A stretch of DNA of 64,000 nucleotides from Paramecium sonneborni (taxonomy: Eukaryota > Ciliophora > Oligohymenophorea > Peniculida > Parameciidae). The number at the start of each line of letters is the position of its first letter. The stretch's first letter is position 1. The stretch spans positions 191,272 through 255,271 of the forward strand of contig CAJJDN010000020.1 in the NCBI GenBank assembly GCA_905182985.1, written 5' to 3'. The translations under genes and the position numbers were made by a program. The notes below the pieces were generated by a model. It saw only the letters and a program-made list of their open reading frames with translations. It was not told the origin of the DNA and did not search any database. Shown piece after piece: positions 10,557 to 22,223 of the stretch.

Positions 10557-12112
10557 ATGTATTCTAATTAAGACCCTGAAGAATAATTTGAGTTGAATGA
10601 ATTAATTGGAGAAGGAGCTTATGCAAAGGTTTACAAGGGAAAACATAAGAATGGCTAAATTGTAGCTATTAAAATAGTTCCTTCTACTGGAGAGATATAG
10701 TCATTAATTAAGGAAATCTAAATATTAAAAGTAATATCATTTATGAAAGTAGGAATGCTAACATGCTCATATAGTACAATATTATGGTTCCTTTTATAAG
10801 GATGGAAATTTATGGTTAGTTATGGAATATTGTGTAGGAGGATCAATTATTGATTTATTGAAAATTACTTAAAAAACATTAACAGAGTCAGAAATTGCAG
10901 CAATTCTCTATCATGTTCTCCTTGGAATTGAATACTTACATGCAAATAAAAAAATTCATCGCGATATCAAGGCAGGCAATATTTTATTAGATGAAAAAGG
11001 AACAATTAAAATTGCTGATTTCGGAGTAGCTGCGTAACTTATATATACAAATGCAGATAAAGTATTTTTATTCTAATTAATAGGGTACAGTAATAGGCAC
11101 TCCTGTATATATGTCTCCTGAAGTTATATCTAAGAATCGATATAATCATCTAACTGATATTTGGTCTTTGGGAGTTACAGCTATTGAACTTGCAGAAGGT
11201 AAACCCCCATACTCTCATATACATCCCGTAAGAGCAATGTTTGCTATTAAAAATAATCCACCATAAGGTTTAACTAATCCAGAAAAATGGTCTAAAGAAT
11301 TTAACGATTTTGTAAAATCTTGCTTAAAAGTTTAAGTATCAGAAAGACCTACTGCTTAATAATTACTTTAGTCTCCATTTATTAAATAAGGTAAATAAGA
11401 TTAAAAGAAATTGGTACATCTTATAGATAGCTTTCTTAACTAAATTGATGAATATAGATAATTAAAAACTTAGGGTAATTTAGAAAAAGTATAGACTTTA
11501 ATCTCTAAACAAGAAAATAGTGAAGATGAAGAATAATCATGTGGAACTGTTGTGGAATGTGGAACACTTTTAATAAAAGAAGATGAGACTTAAAGTAAAA
11601 GTGTAAAAGAGTTAGATTTTGTTACTTATGCTAAAAAGGAAAAAATTATAAATGAAATTATTGATGAATAATTAAGTGATGAATAATAAATGGAAAATAT
11701 GAATTAAGAAGAAAGAAAGAAATTTTTAGCATTTTTGCAATCATAAATGGATGAAGAAATTTCCAAAATCAAATAAAAATATATGCCTAAAATTGAAATG
11801 CTCACTCAAAAGATTAAGTAAAATGAATCTCCTCAATTGCCAAAACCTTAAGAACAAATTCCTCAAAGTAAACCTTAGTAATTGATTCAAACACAATAAT
11901 CTCGATTAATTTAATAATAATAGCCACAAAAAATCGAAGTTTCAGTTCCATTTTAAGTCAATCCAGAAGTTTTATAAAAGTTATCCAATATGAAAATTCC
12001 TCAAATTAAAATTTAGAACATAAGTTCTCCAACTGCATAGTTAAGATCTAATCCTAAATAAAAAGTAAATAATGAGTATTTAGTAAAATAAAATATTAAT
12101 TCTAATTATTGA
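10557..12112 (+). CDS. MST/Hippo-type STE20 kinase with SARAH-like C-terminus
   Basis: Two 22-nt introns are removed to give 503 residues. The N-terminal kinase domain (about residues 10-265) has [32 protein letters not shown] and [13 protein letters not shown], with [17 protein letters not shown] typical of the STE20/MST group. A long Gln- and acidic-rich linker follows. Near residue 390 the helix [25 protein letters not shown] matches the SARAH dimerisation helix of MST1/2. In other eukaryotes such kinases phosphorylate NDR/LATS AGC kinases with Mob. In ciliates the pathway acts in cell polarity and division. The first intron was placed by restoring [12 protein letters not shown]. Confidence 0.92.
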
Positions 12113-12452
12113 TTAGGATTGTGATTAAAACTATTAATTATTCAATTTTTTATCTTCTTATTTTAAATAAAAAAAACTATTTAATCTCATTTACTTTCAA
12201 TTTGAAATCATAAATTTTATTATTTTTACTTACTTTTATCTAAATACCCCCATATTCATAATGAAAATTAAACTGATTAGCTTTAAAGCTAACCTATAAA
12301 ATTAGTTAAACTATGGTTTAGCTTATTAAGCTATTAAAATATAATGATCCAATATTTACATAAATTTTTATTTGTATTTGTTTTCTTGAATAGAGTCAAT
12401 TACTTAAACTTACTTGATGATTAAATGATATACTAAAATAAATAAAATTATT
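12113..12452. other. Gene-free stretch with a 16-bp palindrome
   Basis: This region lies between two genes pointing the same way. It contains the perfect palindrome TTAGCTTTAAAGCTAA at 12277-12292, followed by related pieces (GTTTAGCTTATTAAGCT). I see no gene; the palindrome might be a regulatory element or chance in AT-rich DNA. Confidence 0.4.
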
Positions 12453-13376
12453 ATGGATTAAGAAATTGTGGATTAACTAACTCTAGATTCTATTCCTTAC
12501 TACGAAGAATAACTGTATGGGGCTTTATAAGTGATAATTGACTTATAATAGAAAGTGGAATAACATGAAATGATTTTAGATGATGTATGTATAATATTTT
12601 ATAAAATAAGGAAAATTCCAACGAAAACTTGGCAGAAGATGTGGAAGGTGATTTTCAAGAAATAATTTCAACTATCTAACAATAGTAATTAAAGGAATTG
12701 CAAGATATAGATGAAATAAGTTAAAAATAGCAGGAGGATTTTGATTAATTATTTAAAGTATGATGTATATTTCTATTAGTAACTACATGAGTTGGAATAA
12801 TTGACTACATAATACTAATAAGAAAATAACTCAGATGAATAATAAATAAAAATGACACAAAAATTGATTTATGAAAGACAGCAATAACTAAAAGAACTAA
12901 GTGAATAATTTATGATGTAAGACATTCATAATAAAGAAAATCAAAATATCATATAAAACTTCTAATAAAAACTGTAATTGAATGCTATCACCATACCTTA
13001 AGATGGTTCTAAAGAAGAGAAAAGAGAAATTACTTAATTTGTCGAACTTCAACGTTAAGAATCAGAAGAAGATGTAGATTACATCCAATATCTTCAATTA
13101 ACCGATTACAAGTAAAAACTTGAGGAAGAGTTGGAATAAATTGCAAAATAACCAATAGTAGAGAAAGAAAAGATTGATGCATCTACATAAACTTGTTAAT
13201 AAGACTTTCCAATTAAACATAAAAATTATGATGAATTTGCTTATTCTAGCAGTTGTGTGTAACCAACTTTTTCTTTGGAAAACACCCCAAAAACAAGCCA
13301 AATACTATTGCATTCCCTATTAAAAGAGGAAAAATAAAAAAATAGAGGTTGCTGTTCAGATTGCAGAATTTACTGA
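12453..13376 (+). CDS. Coiled-coil protein
   Basis: Introns of 26 and 22 nt give 291 residues rich in Glu, Gln and Lys with heptad-like spacing over most of the length (for example LKELQDIDEISQKQQEDFDQL). The C-terminus ends with a cysteine cluster, GCCSDCRIY, which might be palmitoylated or bind metal. I recognise no family. Coiled-coil proteins of this kind are common in ciliate cytoskeleton and basal bodies, but no role is shown here. Its stop lies 20 bp from the stop of the convergent FAM184-like gene. Confidence 0.7.
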
Positions 13377-13396
13377 AAATTAAATAATTTTATAGA

Positions 13397-16300
13397 TCAT
13401 TTTTTTTATTGCATTTTGCCAGTTTATGGTTTAGATTTATTTTCCAGAACATTAAGTGTTCCTATTGTAGGGTTTACATTGAACATTTTGTTGTAATTAT
13501 TATCTCTATTAATTAATTCTAATTTAAAGTATTTCATCTGTTCATGTACCTTCTTTATCTCTTCATCTTTTAAAGTGACTTAAGATTGTAACTATTTAAT
13601 TAATTCTAAATCTTCAGGTCGACTTGGTCTTTCTTCATAAAGTCGAGTTAGTTCTTTATAACTATTATATATTGAAAATATATACTCTTCTTCAAGCATT
13701 TAAAATTTTTGCATCAATAGTTATTAAGCTTATTCAAACTCATTTTTTAAATTGTCAGCAAATTCTTTTTATTTTATTAAACTATCTTTTAATTACTAGT
13801 TTAGAGACTAACGTAATTGCTATTCTAATTATTTAGCTTCTTCTTTCATGTTCTAAACCCATTAATCTTTCTCTTTTATTTATTTTGAAAATTCTGTTTC
13901 TGCTTATTGATATTTTATATTTAAATCTTTGATTTATTATTACAAAATCTTTATTTATTATTCATATTTTTCTTAAGAATACTTATTTTACTCTATAGAA
14001 TTTTCTAATTATCTTCTAAGATCAGATATTATATCTTTAGTAGCTTTATGATCAGATTATTCTTATTCTAATTTATTTTACAATTATTTTAATTTATTTT
14101 CAAATTCTGAAATTTTATCATTTAATTATCTTTCATATTTTTATTAAACATCTTATAATTAATTTTCATAGTTTTTTATCAGAGATTACTTTTAATTTTC
14201 AAAATCTCTAGCTTATTAATTTAATTTATTTTAAGTTTCAACATTTAGATCATCTCTTATTTATTAGATTTCTTTTTCATAAAATATTTTCATTTATTCT
14301 TTCATTTAAGTATTCTTTTTATCTAACAACTAAATTAATGATATTAAATTTATACTTCAATCTCATAATTATGTTTTAAATTAATTTCTTTTAGCATCTA
14401 TTCAAATTCTTCTTCTTTTAATTTTAATCTTCTTGCCCAATCACCTTAACCAGTTTCCATATCTTTTTTCAGAGAAGTAATTTATTATAATAGTTTAGCT
14501 ATTTCTTCTTCTTTTAATTACAATTTTCTTTCAAAATCTATTTTACTTTATTTTTTTTCTGCTTCAAATTATTATCTCAAACTAAAAATAATAATATAAA
14601 TTTTAATTACCTATCCATCTATTATTCATATGAAAGCTTTTATTAATTCAGTTATTCATCTTTTTCCCTTAAAAGTTCAATCCTTTATTATTTAATTTGT
14701 TATTCTAATTCCTAAATTCTGATTTATAATTAACCTTAATTAGAAGAACCTTCCATCTATATTTACTTAATTTTATCTTCTAATTCTACTATTTTTTATT
14801 ATAACTATTTTATTTCTTATTCTTTGCCTGTTATTTAATTTAAATTATAAATTATTGTTTACTCTAACTCTTTAATTTTATTTAATAAATTTTATATTTC
14901 ATTTTCCAAAGCTGATATTTTAATGTTGGCTTAATTAATTTAATTTTTTAATTCATTAATTGCTTGACCAGCAGATTTTTCTACATTTGCTCTTTCATCA
15001 TTTAATTATTATTCTAATAATTTTAATTTCTTATTAAATTCATTTTTAATTTATTCAATTTCTTATGAATGATTTATTTCTAAATTTTTTATCTTATTCT
15101 CTAATTCATCCTTTAATTCTTTTAATTTTAATTCATACTCAATTGTAATTTTTTATATTTTTTCTTCATATTTTTTAATTAAATCTCTTTTTTCAGCTTC
15201 AATTTATTCAATTTTATTTAATAAATTTTTTTCTAATTCTCCCATTTAATTTTTAGCTTATAGTTATAATTTTTCAATTTCATCTTCTAATTTTCTAACA
15301 GTTTTTTTTAATTCTTCAATTTCTTTTAATTTATCACTATTACTTCTATCACTTGCATCTCTAACAGCATTCAATTCCATTTGAAGCATATCTGCTTTCT
15401 TTTATAATTCATTTAATTTAATATGAAGTTCTCTAATTTCAAAATCTCTAGCTTTCAATTATTATTCAAGATCACTAAGTTATTTAGATAATTGTGTTTC
15501 TTTCATAGAGCCATCTTATTGATAAGCATGTAATTATTATTTAAGATTCTCAATTTATTAATTAAGTTACTTTACTCTATCTTCTAGATCATTATTAGTT
15601 TATTTTAATTTATTATTTTCATTTTTTTATTACATTAAATCTGATTAAGATTGTTGATATTTTTATCCAATATCTTTTAAATCAAGAGTGAGTTTAGCAA
15701 TCTAATCTTTAAGTTAATGAATTTCATCTGATAAATTATGATTATATTTTGTTAAATCATCTTTCTAATTTTTGAGATTATTAATTTCTGATTTTAGTGA
15801 ATTAATTTCATTTTATAATGATTGAAGTTTTTAATCAAAATTTTGCTTCATTAAATCTTACAACCTATCTTAAGCTTCTTTTGATTTTCTTTTTTCTTCT
15901 TCAATTTTTTTCAATAAATCATCTATTTCTAATTATTATTTCTATAGACGTCTATCTTTATCAGCAATTTAATCATCTAATTCAAGTTTTTTTCTCATAA
16001 GAGAATCATATTTATCTTTCCATTCTTTAATAGTTTCTTCTAATTATTTTTGTGATCCTCTTTTTTGCTCCTCTTATTTCATAATAACTTTATCAACTTA
16101 CTTAGAGAGATCATCAAATTTTTATTTTTAAATTTCAGTTTCCTTTTGAATTTCTTTAATTTTCTTTTCATACTATGTAACAAGACCTTATTCTTTTTCT
16201 TCCATTCTTTTTCTATATTATGAATATTCAATTTATGCAGTTTATTTCTCAACTTAAACTTTTTCTTGAAGTTGTTTTAGTTCTTATTAAATATCATCAT

Positions 16301-16534
16301 TCTTGCTTTATTTATCTAATGCTTGCTTGTAAGTTAGAACTATTTGATTAGCACTTAGATATAAATATGAATTATATACTCTTTTACAATTAAATCCATT
16401 TCTTATTCATATGCTTATACAACAGCTTTGAGATTACTTTCATATTCATCATTTTTTGTATTTAAGAAGAAAATAACTTTAGTAAGTTAGGCAATCTTTT
16501 TGCAAAGACGATGATGAAGTTCACCTAAGTCCAT
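13397..16534 (-). CDS. Long coiled-coil protein, FAM184-like
   Basis: Three introns (26, 29 and 26 nt) are removed to give about 1,018 residues. The N-terminus has CKKIAQLTKVIFFLNTKNDEYE, which resembles the conserved head of FAM184 proteins, and the C-terminus LELINRDNNYNKMFN resembles their tail. Everything between is almost unbroken coiled coil rich in Lys, Glu, Gln and Leu. FAM184-like proteins occur widely in ciliated eukaryotes, but their function is poorly defined; a cytoskeletal or ciliary role is an inference. The start gives MDLGELHHRLC and follows the stop of a small membrane-protein gene by only 11 bp. Confidence 0.78.
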
Positions 16535-16545
16535 CAGTTAATAAA

Positions 16546-16863
16546 TCAAATTATTAAAATGGATGTAATAACAATCATAATTGCAGTAATCTAAAAAGAA
16601 TCTAACTGTCCAAATAGTCTTTGCCACAGATTTCTAGCTGGATTTGCTGCTTGTAATTATTCTTTTGTTGGACCATTACTTAAAGTAGTTGAATTATTAT
16701 TTTAGGTAGATTATTTTGGTTGTTAAACAGAAGAAGTAATCGGTTTAGAAGGGGGAGCTGCTGCACCATCATGAATTTTAGTTCCCTATTCTCTTATTTA
16801 ATATTTTCGTTGTTCTGATATCATCATAAACATCATTAGAAATACTAGAACGACTATCTTCAT
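16546..16863 (-). CDS. Small membrane protein, probably tail-anchored
   Basis: This short gene without introns ends in a hydrophobic segment (QITAIMIVITSILII) placed right at the C-terminus, typical of tail-anchored proteins. The middle is polar with a proline-rich patch (AAAPPSKPITSS) and NPARNLWQRLFG just before the membrane span. Starting at 16863 would add a hydrophobic head (MKIVVLVFLMMFMM), whereas starting at 16824 gives MISEQRKYQ. I cannot decide between them. I do not recognise the family; the size and layout resemble small ER membrane components. Confidence 0.55.
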
Positions 16864-17166
16864 TAATAATTTAATATTATAAACACTTTAATGCTCTATA
16901 TATTTTCAGACTTGTTCTAGTTCACACCATACTATTCTTTATATAATAAATGTATTATAATTAACTTTTTCATTTTAATGCTGTTCATTTCATTCTTGAA
17001 ATTTTCAGATTTTTAAATAAAATGTATAACATTTTCAAATAAATTTTATTAGGATGATAAAAAATAATAAATCTCCTACTACTACTAAGAATTTGTTAAA
17101 AAAACATTCTATAAACTTATATAAATTAAATTAAACACTCCTTTTATTTGTGTGATTGATTATAAA
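16864..17166. other. Gene-free stretch between ACP gene and small membrane-protein gene
   Basis: AT-rich DNA without a recognisable coding or RNA signal. It would contain the promoter of the small membrane protein and the 3' end of the ACP gene. Confidence 0.45.
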
Positions 17167-17566
17167 TCATTATTTAACTGAAGTTGAGTTCCTCTACACA
17201 ACGTATTTATAGAATACAGCAATTGCTTCGCCTACTCCTTTTATTCTTTCTGCTTCTTCATTTTAAATGTCTAGTAAATTAATTTTTTAAATTATTACCA
17301 AATCCAAAATTTTCTTCTAAAGCTACAACCATTTCAACTGCATCTAAGGAGTCAAACCCTAATTCTTCAAATGTGGCCTAAATATTAAATTTCTTTACTT
17401 TCTCTGATAATTTTTCAACTTTGCATTTTGCAGCAGATTTCATCACTTAAAGTACTTTTGCTGTAACTTCTTCTAATAACTCCTTATTTTAAGTTGTTGA
17501 ACAGAATCTAAATGTTCTATATTACAATCCCATTGGATTTATGAGACGAAGAGCTCTTAAAAACAT
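17167..17566 (-). CDS. Mitochondrial acyl carrier protein
   Basis: ACP carries growing acyl chains in mitochondrial type II fatty-acid synthesis and is also a complex I and iron-sulfur assembly partner. One intron of 28 nt is removed to give 123 residues. The attachment site for 4'-phosphopantetheine is the serine in GFDSLDAVEMV, followed by the conserved acidic helix ALEENFGF and the third helix EAERIKGVGEAIAVF. The N-terminus MFLRALRLINPMGLQYRTF is Arg-rich and amphipathic, fitting a mitochondrial presequence. Confidence 0.93.
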
Positions 17567-17799
17567 TATTATCAATATTTATATTTTATATTATCAATTT
17601 TGTGGTTGTTTTAGACTTATATTTTATTTTTTTTTATCTCAATTATCCTTCTTTTAAGAATATTCTTTTTCTTAAATTATCAAACCCTTTCATTTCATTC
17701 ATTCACATTATAATTAAGTAGTAGTTTAATTAAAAAATCTATAATACCTATTTATTGAAGTTATTTTAGACTTTAAGTTATTAATTAATATGATTAATT

Positions 17800-19251
17800 A
17801 AATTTTATGCTTTCTGGATCAGAGCCTAGTTTCTATCTCTATATTATTTAAAAAATATAAAAAAGTTAATGCTTTATCAATATTTTATGATGGAAAATGA
17901 AGTGTTGATAATTAGATTAAAAATTTGTTATTTGCTTTAAAAAATTAAATATATCAGCCACTTTTAATTTCTGAAAGTTAACATAATTTGAAATAAATAT
18001 TATTATAAATATCTAAAATGAAGGGTTTCTGCAATTTTTAGAAAATTCTTCTTAATTATAGTAGAATGAATACATAATCTATGAAAGTGTAGATGAGAAT
18101 GTAAGAGTTTTTGATTATTTGAAGGGCTAATTAATAAGTTAATAAACAATTCAGATTTTGTTCTTTAATAACGACATTGCAATACTTTTCAATTAGCAAA
18201 AACAACCTAGTTGGTTTTATTGATTTATTAGAAAGTAATAGTTAAAAATATTGATAATAGTTTAAAAGATTTTTATTTAATTAGATGTGGAGAATTGGAT
18301 TCAAAACTGATTAATGTTTTATATGATATATTCTGATATTTAATTTAGATTAATTTTTGAGTCTTTAATATTCAAAATGAAAATTGGCTGATATTTAATT
18401 AGAATTAATTTTATAATTATATATATCATCATCAGTTGGACAATAACTCACCCAACACAAAGAATAGATAGTTTAAGTTGGGACTCTTTTTATTTGGATT
18501 GCTTTCTAATATCATGTTTAAGTTTTTCATTATTTCTAATTGTACAAGAAATTTCAATAAAATATGAAATAGATTTCAGGTAAGAAAATGATAGATAATT
18601 TAGATATTTGTAAGGAGTTAAAGGTAAAATATTTATTTAGGATGTATTCTAAACAATATTAGATCAGTTTGTGCATTACTAATAAATGTTTCAATTCGGT
18701 TTTCTTTTAGGGATAATTATCTTGGCTGATATGTCTTCCCTTTAGATTAATAAGTGTAGTTAAATTTGAAGCAAATTGATATTATTCTGAGAAAAGAATC
18801 TTAATAATATTTATTTTAGCCCTTTATTTTAATGCAAGTTTGGAAATAGCAATCAAATTTCCCATTTAATTTTAGAAGAATACGAAATTACAGAGGGACA
18901 AACATATGATAAAATTAAAGAATCAATTATTTTTTTGAAGAAAAAGCTTTAACTCAAGCAATTCTTTCGAGTTAACTATCGATTGTATTTTCCTATGAAG
19001 AAAACATTACGATGGCAAAGTAGGATTATTTGGTAAATGAATAAGTTTTTTGTGATTACCATAGATCTTAAAATTATAAGTAATATTCTAATTTTATATT
19101 AAAGAGTGACAATATATTCTCAGCTACTTTGATAATGATTTTAATGCTTTGTTTAAATGCTATAGCCAACTATTTCACTTTGAATGTGAATGAAAACTTG
19201 AAGAGATAAAACAGAGATTTAAAGAAGATGATTAAGTAAAGTAGAGAGTGA
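17800..19251 (+). pseudogene. Disrupted membrane-protein locus (pseudogene or unresolved gene)
   Basis: Stretches of protein-like sequence occur in all three plus frames and cannot be joined by obvious introns. The clearest part is the C-terminal piece, from FFEEKALTQAILSSQLS through a hydrophobic segment (ATLIMILMLCLNAIANYF) to LKKMIKQSRE and a TGA 66 bp before the importin gene. Its frame could be connected to the upstream piece EEYEITEGQTYDKIKES by a single extra T in a run of seven. Other hydrophobic pieces (FGFLLGIIILA) lie upstream. It may be a decaying gene, a gene with sequencing indels, or one with introns I failed to place. No family recognised. Confidence 0.35.
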
Positions 19252-19317
19252 ATGGAATCAACATGCTAGAATAATCTATACTAATTTGATTTAATTTAAA
19301 AATTTTATTAAACTTAA

Positions 19318-22178
19318 ATGTTTAGCACAGAAGAATTTATTAAACAATATAAGAATCTTTCAAATCCAGATAAAAGTATAAGTCAAAAAGCAAATAAGTA
19401 TATCTTAAAATTACAATAAACAAAAGAAGCTTTTAACATTGCTAAATAAATATTAGATTAATAAAATGTTCAATAAGAATATTAATTCATTGCTTGTCAA
19501 TTGATTTATAGAAGATTGAAGGTAGAATGTGATATATCCATACAACCTTATCTTTTAAATTTATTGGGAAGGCCATTATCAAATATTGCCTTAAATTAAG
19601 TTTGCTCATCTTTTGCTGTCATTATTGTAGGCAATTCTTAACTTTGGAAAGGGTATCATAATATTTTATATGCTTTTTAGAATACTATAGGAATTAATAT
19701 AATTAATGAAAGTAAAAATGCAATTAGGAATTGAAATTCTGACTTAAATTGCAATTTAAGGTAAAGAATGCATTTCAAAAAAAGAACAACAAAAATTGTA
19801 ACAAGAATTTTAGACACAACATAATTTACTTTCAGAAATATTTTTAAGTTTATTATGCATATAGGATTTGATTATTTTTAAATAAACTATTCTATGCATG
19901 GAATCATGGGTGTAATTTTCATTTAGTTTATTCAAAGATTCTAAATTGATTTAATAAATCATTCTACTAATATCATAAGCTTTGTAAAATAATGCAGTTG
20001 AACATTCTGATAAATTGTTTTCCTTATTATATGAGGCTGTTGTTTTCTCATAATATAAAAATTAGAATATTGAACCAATTGTTTAATAAAATTTATTAAT
20101 TATGCTAGAATTCATAATTCGAATTTATAATCCTTAAATCTCTGTCATGTATGCATCTTTGACAACTAAATTTATTTGTGATTTTTACCTAATAGTATAA
20201 AATTCTCAATATGAAGAAGCAGCATTCAATATCATTGTCAATTTGGTTAACAATCCATAAAGAAAAATTGTATTTCAAACTTTTGAATTTTGGATTCAAA
20301 TGAAATAGTCTCATTTACTTTAAAGTTTTTGGTTGAAAATATTATAATGTCTAATAGATAAATGTAAAGTAAAATCGATCAAATTAAATAAAGAATTCTT
20401 ATCAGGAGAAGATGAAGAAGAAAATGATTACTTCGATAAGAAAAATCAAGAAAATTAAGGAAATAATATTTCTACTTATGATTTTAGAGAACATTGCAAA
20501 GAAATATTTATTTGCATTTATAAAAATGTTGAATAACTTAATTAAACAGATTCATTTTTTTAAATCATTTTATCGAATTTGATTATTACTAATCCTGATT
20601 CTTCAGATTAAATTATTTAAACTGAAGCTGCTTTATTTTCCCTTTGTTCAATAATTGATGAAACTAATTTTTAAATTAATAATTAATTAGTGTTTTAAAT
20701 TTTAAAATTTGTACTTTAATTACCAAATAATCAAAATTTTGATATTATCGTTAAAACTACTTTATAAATGTTCAGCGGAATAACTAATTAAATAAATTTG
20801 AATTTTGAATTGTTGTTTCCTATAACAAAATACTTCTTCTAATATATGCTTCATCCTTTGTTGGGATCCTTAGCTGGAGTGTAAAAATTTAATAAATTTA
20901 TTTTAGTGCCTTTGAATAAATTTGCAATAATGGAGAACTTAATAATTAATAATTGATTTCTGAATTTTTTACATTCCTAGAATAGCATTTTAATGATTTT
21001 GTTAATTAATCTTAGTTAAATTATTTTATTGAGGGTTTATTGAAATTATGTTATCGAATTTATTAATTTGGAAATATAGACTTTATAATCTAGGTATTAA
21101 TTTAATATTATATTTTTAGTTATTCAATTTTGCAAATAATTAATTTCAACTATTTAAAAATATGAATTTACTTACTAAATAGTAATTTACATATATTAAT
21201 ACTTTGATTATTACAATATTAAAATGGATTAATACAAATATCGAAGATATCAATGATTAAGTAAAGTAAATATCAGATTTACTATGTTAATCAATAACAG
21301 AACCGTTAATAAATTTACTTAAAGAATCATAAAATTAGTAAAATAGTGATGAACTACATTTATTAGTAAGAATGATAATGAAAGTGTCTAATTATTAAAA
21401 TTAATAATAATAGATAATTTAATTATTATAGATATCATTTCAAATATTTTATTAAAATCCTGCATAAAAACATTAATGGTTGTAATTGATAACAATAGCC
21501 ATAAGTAGATGTTAAGAATATTAATTTATTTCTTAATGGGTAACTTAAAATAATTAAGAAATTCATAAATTTTGCATAGAATAATTTAAATTAGGTAGAG
21601 ATTCGGATGTAATGAAGGTTTATGTAGAATTTGTAAAAGAATGTACAAGATTTTGTCAATAAGCATTTTTTGAATCGCCTTATTTATATTTGATAATGGA
21701 AATAATAGGTGAAGCATTTTAAACAGTAAATTCTTATGAAATGCAAAGAGAAATTCTAAATTTTTTTAAGTATATTTGATAATATTATCATATAAGAACC
21801 TTGTCATAATTGATTGAAAATGGAAAGGAATACTTTAATAAGCTTATAATATAAATAGTTACGACTTTATTTTTAAGTATTTAAAATATTAATCGTGCAA
21901 TTGTATTTTAAATAATATAGATATTATAATTTATTTTAAAAAAGGAGATAAGTAGTGATGAATTAAAGGAACTTATTTATTAGACATTGTTAAAGAGTTG
22001 GGGAGTTAAGAAAAAGCCTAAATAAGTTGAAATGGTAAGTAAAGCAATAGTGCATTATTTAAAAAAAACAGAAGAGAGTGGATTGAAAAGAGAACTAAAG
22101 TTATTGTTATAAAATTTAAGAGAAATAGGAGAAGAAGAGATTGATTATATACATTTGGAAACAATATTGAAGTAATGA
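19318..22178 (+). CDS. Importin-beta family transport receptor (transportin-3/Mtr10-like)
   Basis: Such receptors carry proteins, often SR-type RNA-binding proteins, through nuclear pores under Ran control. Removing four introns (28, 26, 26 and 27 nt) gives 917 residues, close to the family length. The N-terminus (TEEFIKQYKNLSNPDKSISQKANKYI) matches the first HEAT repeat of the transportin-3/importin-13 group. Further landmarks are the RLKVECDISIQPYLLNLL and VCSSFAVIIVG region, YDFREHCKEIF, and TEAALFSLCSIIDE. It ends 46 bp from the stop of the convergent eEF1B-gamma gene. Which cargo it carries cannot be told. Confidence 0.85.
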
Positions 22179-22223
22179 TAATTAAATTTCTATTTATTGT
22201 GTACGATATTATTAGATAGAATA

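Noticed and set aside
12260..12340. Palindromic region as a tRNA or other RNA gene
   Set aside because: No cloverleaf arms or GTTC-type T-loop are present.
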